From Hybos culiciformis (lineage: Eukaryota > Arthropoda > Insecta > Diptera > Hybotidae), in NCBI GenBank assembly GCA_964007475.1, contig OZ023273.1:32355287-32419286 (forward strand): a DNA stretch of 64,000 bases, in the 5' to 3' direction. Positions 1 to 12,200 of the stretch are shown here, one piece after another (positions within the stretch are counted from its first letter, which is position 1; every line of letters begins with the position of its first letter). The notes beneath the pieces are model-generated. The model was not told the DNA's origin. It searched no databases and saw nothing but the letters and a program-made list of their open reading frames with translations. The position numbers and the translations under genes were made by a program.

Positions 1-178
1 GTAAGTGTAACCGAAGACTAATGTTAAAAATTCTAAAAAAAAATGTATAGATTCTTCTTATATATACATTATGCATAATATCGAAAACTTTTTTATTTAA
101 CTTTTTGTTTTCATTTTCGTGGAATTTATAAAAATTTTAAAAATAAAATTCTAAGATATAGGTATACCTATTTTAAGG

Positions 179-623
179 CGAAGTGCAATAACTCATCGGT
201 ACTTAACTCATCGGTCGATTTTGGATAAGTTATATCCGTTTTAACTCACCCGCCGCAACCACCAGTAGGTCCGCCGGCAGCCCCCATCCTCTCCCTTCTC
301 TTGTTCTGAGACACTCCCTCTACTGCAAATCCCACTGACCGCCACCAGGCGCCGCAAATCCCACTGACCAACCACCAGACCGCCCGCCCCCAGTCTGCGG
401 CGACAATGTTCGCTCATAATTTTGAGGATGAGTTATGTGTTTTAAAAAGGATTTAATTCATCCGAAAAGTTGCCAGATCAGTTTTATTTTTCTGAAAGCA
501 CATAACTTATCAGCGATGGATGAATTATATGTATTGCAAAGGATATAAATCATCGGCCAATTTTCGGATGAGTAAAATGGATCAGACCGATGAGTTAAGT
601 ACCGATGAGTTATTCCGTGGACC
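179..623. mobile_element. Non-autonomous TIR element (MITE-like) with GC-rich core
   Basis: Inverted termini are near-perfect over about 30 bp (187-216 against 585-614), built around the word ACTCATCGGT, which occurs twice in each arm. The element is flanked by a 12-bp direct repeat CCTATTTTAAGG (167-178 and 624-635), the likely target duplication or part of it. The core (about 240-415) is much richer in G+C than anything around it and contains a tandem of a roughly 30-bp unit based on GCAAATCCCACTGACC (323-382). No coding frame is visible. The superfamily cannot be settled from these ends. Confidence 0.7.
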
Positions 624-635
624 CCTATTTTAAGG

Positions 636-3600
636 TATAAAATCCAAATTATTGATAATATGTTATAGATTATAATTTTTATATTTATATATTATACAAT
701 ATACAATATTATATATATATATCTTTATATTTTATTTATATTAATATTTATTATTAGACCTCCCAACTACATAGTTCTTTATTTATACTAGATAATAAAT
801 TAGTAAATGTTGATTAACTAAACACGAATTATGCAATTATAAATTAGATTTCGAATTATGTTTCATACAATAATTTCATTGAAAAGGGTGTTAAAAATTA
901 AATATTACCAGTTCAGATGTAACGACACTTTTCTTCTTCTAGTTTAGTTAAGTTAGTTTATTGGTATTGGTACTTTAAAATACTTTTATAATTATAATAT
1001 ATTCATTTATAATTTTCCATGTTTTTGGTAATTTTCGCGGAAAACAGCGCCACTTGCCGATTCCAAAGCTGAACTAAAACCTAAGCGCGGTCTTGAATAA
1101 TATATGTTAAAAGTTTGGAGACAGGATGCATGCCAGTTGTATAATTTTTTTTGGACCAGCCATTTAAAATTTGATTGTACATCTGGTTTTTTGGATTGTA
1201 CAAGGGGTGAGTCCCTCTATTGAGTTCGGAAGTAAAGGCGGTGTCACTGCGGGGCTTCAGAGATTAAAACCGCTGTTTTCGCAACTTAACCTATGGCTAC
1301 GCAAGCAAAGGCCTTTTCGCGTGTCCCTTGCAGGTTTTCAGGAATTAAAACCTCTTTTTCGCAACTTAACCTTTGGCTAGACAGGTAAATACATTTTGGC
1401 GTGTTCCTGCGATAACATACTTTTTCGGCTGCAGATAACATACTTTTTCGCAACTTGACCTATGGCTACGCGATCAAAGATTTTTCATTTTTTTTTTATT
1501 CCTTTTCAATCTTTTTCCACGTATATAAAAATCAACAATGCAGTTAAGTTTCATAAATTCTTTATTATTTTTATCTGAATTCTCAACATTTCTTTTAATG
1601 TTTATTTAAACTATAGCATTGTAATAGCAATTCACGTCCATTATATATACTTTTCATTTAAATTTTTTTATTTTTTTTTATCTCCAATAAATTTAACATA
1701 AGAGATTCCTTTTTGTTAAAAAAAAAAATTCAAATATATTTTGGTTTATGTTTTTGTATTTTAAAATAAATTCACTGAAATTTCAAATATTTCATCTCAA
1801 TAAATAATGAAGTGAATTAAAGGAATTTCGTAGGCGAATTGATACAATATTGTAGGAAAAAATTCTATTTTGGTTTATTTTTTTTATTGAAAAATTGTTA
1901 TAACATTTTTGTTTTCCGTAAACACTCGGAAAATTTTTAACTTACGAATTTATAAACCTTTTGCCTAGTTTGATACATAAAACAAATTTTGATACTCTTT
2001 AAATATTATGTTGTTATCAAACACCTTAATAAAGTAAACATAAATAAATTGCTAAAAACGTGTATGTAGTCAAAATACCATAATTATTTCCTTAGGTACC
2101 TACTTTTCTTGGCAATATGAAAATATTTGTTACGTTAGCACAGTAAGATTTTGATTCTGAAACCGAAAAAATAACTTAAATTTACAAGAAAAGTCAAATT
2201 TCTATATTTCGAAACATTTTATTTATTTTTGTATTATTGTCGATAATATACATACATTTATTTTTTACTAAATAATTAGAACAAAAAATATTTTAACTTT
2301 TTTCTATTACAAGTTTTCTACAAATATACAAAAAAATAAATTGTAGTTTGTGTCCAGAAAATGATGAATATTTTTTCTAAGTCTGACATGATAAATATTT
2401 ACTAAACACAATTTTGACAGATACATAAGGGTAGTAGTTACAATTTTCTAGTTTTAAATTTAATTAATTGCAGTTCTGTTCTGAGAACAAAATAATATGG
2501 AACTGGAGTCAGTTTTCAACATTTCAATTTAAAATATTTTCTGATGCAACAGCTCTCTATTCAGATACCTATTTTGATTGAAAACCACTCTCAGCCCGCC
2601 TTGAGCAGAAACGGGAGCTCAAATTTTTTTATTAAGTTCCTTCAATCTACATCTACTCATATACCAATTTTCATGGAAATACATTTTGAGCCTCCAGTCC
2701 GAATCCTTGGAGACAATCGGGTCCTTTCTATTTTTTTTTTGGTTTCCTTTTATAGACATCCATCTTCACATATACTATTTTTTATCAGAATCTATTCAAA
2801 AATTTAAAATAATATAAACATTATATAAAAATAATTTCGACCCTTACTGCTTCCGTCATTCTAAATCTTAAACTTACATTATATAAATAAATCAATTTGA
2901 CAGAAACTGAAATGTTTTTAAAACATAGTTATCAAACATAGTTATTCTAAAACCTTTTTTGGTGAAAGATATCATACTCGTTCTGCACAAAGTTACTTGA
3001 TTCACATGATAAAGGTCGATACCCATATAATTACGTCTAATATCTTCCGCGTACTACCAACTTTTTCGAAGCAACTTTCTAATCGCAGAAACATACTAGT
3101 TATTTGTAACCAAGCACTGTCGATTTCTAAATTGAAGCAACTAAAAAATTGGCAACATGTTCTATTTTGAAGGTGATTAAATTGTTGCCTGAAATTTTCA
3201 CAGAAATGAAATATACTAGCTTAGGTACTTGAAAAGCGAAGCAAAAACGAGTAATAATTTTTTTTGTTTTTTTTTTTTTTTTTTTTAATTTACAAGCAAC
3301 TATTTAAATTTTAAAATCTAGTGCCGGCTGGTAAAGATATCTGGCAACTTTTTAATTAGTAAACTATTTAGTTGCCTATAAAAAAAGTTGCGGGAGCTCT
3401 AACTCGAACGGAAATGGCATACAATAAATAAATAAATAGCAATATAGATTATCGATTAATTAAAAATGCCCATTACTTGTCTTCAAGTATAAAGATTTCT
3501 GGGAATAAAACATAATAATTATTAATTTATTTAAGGATTTCGACAATTTATAGATGCTTTCATAATGGCTTTCTAAATACGGCCTGGTTTATCATTTCAG

Positions 3601-5456
3601 ATGAAAAATTGTTCACATTATTAAGAAAAATGATAAATATTGAAATATGTTTTTAATATAATTAAAAATAATATACAAGTAAATAAAATAATTAATAAGA
3701 AAAATTAGAAAAAAAAATTAGGAAAAAATATTATTATAAAAATTTTATTATTATTATTTTTAAACTTATATATACATATTATTTAGGTATTTAAATCTTT
3801 CGAAAATGTACAATTAACTAAATTCCTAACTATTTAGAGATTCTAAATATAATTCTTTTTTATAACTGCGTAAAAATTTGAGAAACCTACGTAATACTTA
3901 AATTTATATTAATTTTCAAATTTTTAACTTTAAATACAGACGATAATTTTTATCAATAAAAATTATATTCATCAACTTTATTACTATTAGATTGTTTACC
4001 CCTAAATGAAAAGTTTAAACATTTTTTTTATTATTTGATTATTTATAAAAGATCATTCACAATTATTTTTATAAATATCAATGATATCTTTTTTTTAAAT
4101 CCTTATGATATGATTGAAAATAATTTAAACTAAAGCTATTGTTTTTTTTAATATTCGAGTCAAAAGAGAAAATATTCAAACGAATAATATATGCAATGCA
4201 TTTGTATTAATAATTGCATATATATTTTGTTTAATTTTATTGGACGTTTTTACAATAAAAACAAAGAGAAACCAACTTAATAAGTGTTTAATAGTTTGAT
4301 TTATAATTATTTAATAAAATTATTAATAAAAACTTTTTAAATATTTGAATTCAAGATTGACAATTTATTATCAATTTTTTTATACTAAGTATATTATAAA
4401 TAATAAAATAAAAATACTAGAAAATACTTTACAAAATGGAAGTATTGAAAAATTATATTAAAATAATTCATTATAATAAATTGTCATCATAAAAATTTAT
4501 TTTTAATTTTTAAATATTTTTGCGTTGTCTTTTATTTTCTTTCTATTTTATATTTTCTTTGTTTTTACTATACTTAAATTTTGGGGCCTTGGCTCTTTAC
4601 GTAAAACGTATGGGCTATAAACAATTTTGTGTTAAATTGATTTCAATATTTTTTAACAAACAGTGTCGATTTTATCAACCTTTTTAACCTAAGTTCAAAT
4701 ATTCATTATATTTATATAATAATTATACTTTTTTTACAATAATTTAATGTTATCTTATAGATTCGGTAAAATCACAGATTATTTACTGGTCATCAATCAT
4801 AAATGTCACAAACAGACAATGTTTTATTACTTTTTTGCGAAATTTGAACTATATTTCAGTGTAAAAACTTTTCTAGTTCACACATTTTTATTTATGAATA
4901 GAATTTATTCATTATTACATATTACATATGATCATTTTAATTGCACAAAAACTAATTAAACATATTTAATTTTTTCATTTGTTTTTTATCAAAATAATAT
5001 TTAATCACTTTTAAAAAATTTAATATTATAAACATACATTTTTATGAAAGTAAATAAATTAATAAAGGCACCAGAATTTTATAAAACTCAATAGAAGGTA
5101 TACTGTTTCATTATAAAAGAATTTATTTAAATGACCTGGTTTTGACATCATAAAAGACAATAACTGACGAAATTAACGTCGCATTGAGATGATTAATGAA
5201 GAAATTCAGTTTCTACTGATGAAAATATTCTTTACTATTACTTACATATATTTTCGTCAAAAATAAGAAAAATGTTTTTTGCATTTTATTTACTGTTGAT
5301 CACAATTACTTCGAACTGATTATGTAAAATTTAAAACTCATCACAAAAAAATTGTCCTCAAATGATTTCATAATAAAATAATATTCATAAAGTATAATAA
5401 TAACTCGAAATTCGAGTAAAAATAGTTTTAATTTGATACAGTTCTGCAGTTTTTCA
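636..5456. other. AT-rich non-coding DNA downstream of the kinesin gene
   Basis: No gene is visible here. The stretch is AT-rich with many homopolymer runs. It includes a short degenerate tandem array (1261-1485, listed separately). A segment at about 2540-2815 is richer in G+C than its surroundings and reads like a worn mobile-element fragment (for example CCAATTTTCATGGAAATAC), but it has no ends or coding frame that I can define. A long A/T run lies near 3260-3290. Confidence 0.6.
1261..1485. repeat. Degenerate tandem repeat, about 80-90 bp unit, three copies
   Basis: The word TTTTTCGCAACTTAACCTAT and its surroundings recur at about 1277, 1357 and 1446, followed each time by GGCTA and a variable tail. 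Spacing is 80 and then 89 bp. The frame that stays open across it is a by-product of the repeat, not a gene. Confidence 0.7.
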
Positions 5457-5960
5457 AGGTTTTCGCGAGTCAGTCGCGATCGGATGTGATGGAAGTATAG
5501 TCTACGACATCCAATTTGGTATTTTTTCGCGGATTTTGTTTCGATTTTTGCGGGTTAGTAACGGTCAGATTTGAAAGGAGTGGATTAGTCGCGATTGGAT
5601 ATGATGGAGGGATGATCTATGATACGCCCGAAAAAGTTAACACAAAAAAAAGTATCCAATGTGATTCCTTTTCGGATTTTGTTTCGATTTTTGCGGGTTA
5701 GTAACGGTCAGATTTGAAAGGAGTGGATTAGTCGCGATTGGATATGATGGAGGGATGATCTATGATACGCCCGAAAAAGTTAACACAAAAAAAAGTATCC
5801 AATGAGATTCCTTTTCACAGATTTAACGATCAGATTTCAATTTTATTTATTAATTTTTCGCGATTTTAGCGGGTAAGTCGCGATCAGATATGATGGAGGG
5901 ATGGTCTATAGATATGATGGAGGATGGTCTATACCCGAAAACCCTTTCATGAAAAATAAA
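5457..5960. repeat. Tandem repeat, 143-bp unit, two near-perfect copies plus degenerate flanks
   Basis: A unit beginning GGATTTTGTTTCGATTTTTG starts at 5531 and again at 5674 (period 143 bp). The two copies are almost identical through the words GTCGCGATTGGATATGATGG and GATACGCCCGAAAAAG. Partial, more diverged copies precede (from about 5457, CGCGAGTCAGTCGCGATCGG) and follow (to about 5960, with a small internal duplication of GATATGATGGAGG). It lies about 300 bp beyond the stop codon of the kinesin gene. No coding role is visible. Confidence 0.85.
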
Positions 5961-6271
5961 ACATGTGATTTGGTATCGAAACAAAGTCGCAATGATGCGG
6001 AAAGAAAAAAATTGCACGTATCATTTTAACTATGAAGACAACAACTTTGTGTAATTTTTTTTTCAAAGCTTTTACTAATGGTAACCTTTTCATAAAAAAA
6101 ACGTATTCAATTTGGTTTAGAAACAAAGTCGTAATCGGTACCTAAAGAAATATTCGAACATTTCTTCACGTATTAATTAAATAATATTGTTAAAAAATAA
6201 ATTAAAAAAAATATGTAAGAAACTGATAATAAAACAGCAAGAGATTTTAAAAATAAAATAAAAATTAATTA

Positions 6272-9200
6272 TTATCCGGTCCCATGTTTGCCACTTTCAA
6301 ATAAACCTTTTTTAAAAAATGATGAGAAAGTTGCTAAGCTTTGTTTAGTTAGACCATGACCACCATCACCTTCATAAATTGGACATTGAGGTATTTTAGA
6401 GCATATAATCAATAAACGTCTTAAATATTGCTCCAATGAACGACGACGTTGTTTTGCAACAGATTCGCTATTCGAAGAGAAAAGTTCACGTCGAGGAAAT
6501 GTCAATATGCTAACCTAAAAACATCAAAAACATTCTTTCTATTAAAAGATATAATACAAATTTTATTTTAAGTACCTTAGTTCCATAAATATTTTTCATT
6601 GCTAAATGTAATTCCCTAAACCGACTGAAACGTCTTAGCAAATTCAAATTTCCATCAGGTAAAGAAATACGAATTTCATATTCATAGTGCGTTTGTTTTC
6701 CGGCTCCACGAACAACATAACTAGGAATACTTAAGTACTCGTCAATATTATCTGAAAAATAACATTAAGAACTTTAGATCAAAAGAAAATATGAATAGAA
6801 AAAAAAAAAACCGTTACAAGCACAGCCCTTAACAACTTAATAACTACAGTATAACTACAGTATTCTCAAGTTTTATATTTTTTATTTATTATTTAAAGTG
6901 GTAATTTAAACAACTGTAAAAACATTGGACAAAAAGTATGAAAATACTAGCTTGATTTTTAATTCTAGGAGTGTACGTCCTCTTACTTCATTTTTCGAGG
7001 CTTTTCCAATTTGAAAATATCGCAATTTTTAACATATTATTTATTTTAAAAGTACATTAATGTAGTAAGTTCCTTGGGTAAAACAGTATTAAAATATTAG
7101 GTTAGTTAAAAAAAGTTTAAAAAAATAAGTTAAAAACGAGTTTTCCAAAAAACTGAGGCCAGACCGCATGAAAAAGTAGAAAATAACTTTTTCTTCACAC
7201 ACAGAGGTGGACTCAGATTTTTTGATTGGGACGTAAGTGATTTGATTCATGAAGAGAAAGAATATTCAAGAGAAATGTCTCAATCAAAAAATCTGAGTCC
7301 ACCTCTGTGTGTGAAGAAAAAGTTATTTTCTACTTTTGCATGCGGCCTGGCCTCAGTTTTTTGGAAAACTCGTTTTTAACTTATTTTTATTTTCTGCCTT
7401 TTTCACGTTAACTAAATTGTTATTATGTGCTGCATGAATGTTTGAAAACAATTTTATGACTAATCATATCGATGAAAATTTTTCCGATGATTTTTCCGCT
7501 TTTTCGGATTTTCCATGGAGTTTTCTGCAAAAGCAACTTTATGCAACTCATTTCGCTCTACAACTTTGTCTCAGGTTGCAAAACGCTCAAACGCTTCCTT
7601 GGTCGGAAAAACTCCGGAAAAGCGTTTTACATGAATTTTCTTCGATGATTTTCTGCAAGTTTTCACCATTGTCGGAGAGAAAGTAATGATGCCAGTTGAT
7701 AGGGAACTTGATCCTGTATAATTTAGAAAACTTTTACCGCAAAATTTTCCGGAAAAGTCGGAAAATTCCGGAAAATTTTTTCGGAAAAATCAGAAAATTT
7801 TGCATTTTTCCTAAAACGGATTTATCACTACTCAAATTTGTACCAAATTTTCAAATAATTTTTCCCGATTTTCCGGGTTTTCCATGGAAATGTCCGCTTC
7901 AAATTTTGATAGCTTCAATTGTCACGCGACATGAACCTGTGTGCCAAATTTCAGCTCGCTGTGATGACGAAAAGTGGGTTTACGAAAGTGTCGAAAATAG
8001 TAAAGAAATATACAGACAAATTACTTTCCAAGTTAATAAGAATTGTGTCCTCAAAAAATTCATATTTACTTACGAATACTACTAAATGATTTTGTTAAAC
8101 TTGAACTACTTCCAGCTACTGAATTTCTTGCACTAAACCTTGAAAGCATTTGATCGCGATCCCCAACATAGGCTCGTTCTTCTTCATTTTCGTGATATCT
8201 TTCGTCATTACCAGGTAAACAACAAGCTGTATGTTCGCCATTATTTACTTGCATAATCTTTTCCAGTTTAATATATGATTTTTGCAATTCTTGTAATTGT
8301 GCTATTTGATCGTCTAATTCATTTTTATTTACTTCTTTTTCAAGATTTTTCATTATTAATGTTTTTTGGCTAAAAATTTTTCTTCTCAATTTATGCATTC
8401 TACAGTTTGGAAAATTCTGTTGTAAAATATCTAAATCTTCCAAAGAACTTTTTCTACTACCATTGCCGTAAGATGAACAACATGAGCCTGTATCATCATC
8501 AATAGCTTTTAATACTTGTCCATTCGGTGTTAATATTTGAGATTCTAAATTTCTCGGACGAACAGAATCTAAACAGACCCCACTATCACTCATTAACGGA
8601 TCAAATAAATTTGAACTAACTGGTGGTGGTGAATCATTTGTTATCGTATTACTACGTGCAGATAATTTATAACGTTTTGGCGATAGATCTACATTATCTC
8701 CAGCAAAAAGAGGTGTTGTTGAGGTGGATGCTAAATTTGAACAATCTGAATTAGCTGTATGGTATGTATCTGAGTTTCCCGTTTCATCTTGGATTCTACT
8801 TTCAGTTTGAACATCACATTCAGGAATTCCTTTTAAATTCAAATTCATCCTTAAAAAATAAAAAGTTAAAAAATAATTTCTTTGTTTGCTAATTAGTTGA
8901 ATTAAAGAGACTCTTTATAATATTTTCTTCATCTATTCCTGTTTAATCAGTTTTCGTTCCCACGATTGAAAAAGTAAGAATATAATAAAGATGCAATGCT
9001 ACAGGTACAGGAAAAATAGGTGTATTATCTTAATTTTTATACTGAATGAGTCACTTTTTGACAGCAGTAATCAAATTTACAAAAAAAAAACTTACGACTG
9101 TTTTCTTTGTCTTAAAATATCTAAGTTAAATGTGTTTGGGTTGTCATGTAAATCATTTAGTTCTTTATCAAGTTTTAAAATTTTTTCATCTAAAATTGCT

Positions 9201-12200
9201 ATCCGTTCGGTGCTTGAATTTAAAATCTTCTCCTTTTCAAAAATTTCTTCATCAAGCTTTCTAATATCTTCATTCTAAAAAATGGTAAAAAGACTATATT
9301 TACAATTTATTTTATAGTAGAAATTTTTTTAAAATTACATTTCTTTTGATTGTATCACGAATAAATTGTGCTGCCGCTGGATACAATGAATCAGATACTT
9401 GTAATAAAAGTTGATCAGAAAGAGGTGTATTTCCACTTAATTTAATTCCAACCTATAAAAAATATCAAACAATCTTGTAACTTCGATTTAAATATAAGCA
9501 TTACAAAATATTCAAAATATTATTCGACATATGCAAAAAAAAAAACGAAACTCGTGAGCATCATCGAGGAATGATCAAATTAATTCTAAAAACTAATTTC
9601 AACACAAACATTTTGAGGCAAATTTCTTGAAAACTTAAAAAAAAAATAAAAAATTTAAAATCAATTTATTTTATTTAATCTAACCTCGTCCAGTTTACCA
9701 CAATCTTGTAGTTCTTGCAATTCTTTTGCTACATACTCAGAGAAATCACGTTTCTTTGAGTCTAGCTGTGTTTGTAGAGCTGATATTTGTCTGCATACTA
9801 TATCAATCTGTGGCACATCAAATGAACATAAAATCATAAGTAAATTATTTAAATCATGAAAATGAAAAAAAAAAAAATATAAATTGTGGAAAAAAATTAA
9901 AAATAAAACTTAATATAACAATAAATATTTTATTAACCAACAAAACAAAAAAAAAATTAAAATTTAGACTTGTTTTTGAAGTTACTCATGTATCTGTTGG
10001 TCGATACATACAAAAAGCGTAATGAAAATTATGCTTGTTTAAAAAACATAAATCAGCGTATATTTCACTACCCTAATTTTTATTAACCTGACCTTTTGGT
10101 ACATAAAATATAGAATTAAATATAATAAAAGTACCTGTATTTTTTCATTATTTTTTTCCCAAACTAGCATATCACGCCGGGCCAATAATTCTTTTTCTTT
10201 ACAACGAAAAATTTCAATTGCATTATTTTCTTCGCTTTCTAAACACTCAAGCTGCTCAGTTAGTTGCTTTACTTTGTTTTTATATTGTTGGTGCATTTGT
10301 ACACGTTCCTAAAATGAAAAGAAATTACGTTAAAGAAAATAATCTTAAAAAAAACCAATTGATTTTTCGGCTTTTTAATTTTAAAAAACTACTGTAACAA
10401 CGTTAACTTGCAGTTTATATTAACCTCATTATATTATCTCGACATTTTGACACAAAAAAAATTTTTTTTGAATTGGATTTCTCATAGAGCAACGTAGGTA
10501 GTTAATCAAGTTAATCCTTTATCTTAGTCAGCCATCACCATCAGGGTGTTATGGTATTGCTGTTATTCTACGACGTGTTCGGTTCCCACCCCGGACTGGA
10601 ATTCATGTCATTTTTTTTAGCTTTCGTTTTGAATTAAATGCTTGTGCCGTTTTTTAGTCGAATGATCATCAAAAATTATGAATTACACAAAATTAAAAAT
10701 GTTTGATATATTTAATTTACATTAACACAATTACAATTCGGAAATACATACATATTAATAATCTTTTTAATTTCAGAGAAATATCTTTCTAATAAAAATA
10801 ATCCAACATATCAAATACGTTCACTAAGCTATATTATACGATATTACAAAATTAATATCTTGCCTTCAATACTTACGACATTAAGTTGTTTTAATGCATT
10901 TTCTATAGTAGCAAGAATTTTTCTATTCTCATCTTGCAATTCTGGATCATCATGTTCATGAAATTGAGCAGGAAAATATTGTTTTTCTTTTTTGTATGGT
11001 GAGTTAAAGCTGTTATTCATTCCAATGTTGGAAAATAATTCATCATCACCGTAAGCACTCGAATTAAGTAAATTTTCTCTGGAAGCAGTTATAAGTGATA
11101 ATCTTGATATATCTAAACATGACGGATTCTTTTCCTTTTGTCGAAGTTTTGCAACTTCTGCAGGATTATTAAATCGAAAAATATTAGTTCTTCCCAATAA
11201 GATTATGTCACCTTGGGAAATCGGAATAGGTTCATTTATAAGATTTGCATTTAGCCAACACTGTGCTTGAGGTTTGGGATACAATGTGGCGTGACCATCT
11301 TTTATCACAATACTACAATGTTCAGATTGAATTCCATTTCCGGTCAATGAAATCTTATTACAAAATTCAGGTTCGTCAGAATCATCTGTTCCAATAAGTG
11401 TTTCTCCATCCTTTAAACTATATAAAGTGACGCCTGTGAAAGATTAAATGAATCTGATTATTTTGATTCTTAATACACCTATTTTTTTTTAATTTTGTTT
11501 GACACGATAAAAATAAAATACCTGTTGTACTATCGTTATGAATTCCAATCAAATGAGGCATTTCAGAATCCAATGTTACTCCTCCTGCACCTGCTTTACG
11601 CAAACCTAATGATTTTTGTTCCTGTAATATTGATTGAGCTTCTTTCCATTTTTCAGTCCATTCTTCGGTTAATACTTTTTCTTGTGCTTCTTTTTTTAAT
11701 AAATCTTCTAATAGTTTTGAGCCTTCTTTGGAAACCTACAAAAATAAATATCCTTGTTAATTAAGTTCTTAAATATCTATTTTTAATAAAATGTTACCCC
11801 AGTGGAAAGAAGGGATTTCAATTTATTAATTTCATCTCGAAGTTCTCTAATTAGTTTCACATTTGGATCTTCATTAATTGTTGGTTTATTAATAATATTT
11901 TTGGCTCTATTAGCATATCTTAAAGTACTCAATGTTTCACTGTAATTACAATCAGCGGGAGAAATTGCAGCTATCATAATTGTTTTACTATTACCGCCAA
12001 GACTATCTTTAAGCAACCATGTTAAAATAGAATCACGATAGGGGATATATAAAATTGGTTTCTGGTTGCTACAATTTCGATTCGCTTGTTCAGCCAGCGC
12101 ACTTATAACACTTCCAAGTGTCACTAGAGATTTATTTATATGTGCACCTTCTTTTAAACGTTGCCCCGTTGCACCAGTGGCATTTGCTCGCTCACTTAAA

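Noticed and set aside
1..8. GTAAGTG at the first base, like a splice donor of a plus-strand exon ending just outside
   Set aside because: This word is common in this sequence and no coding sequence is available to its left.
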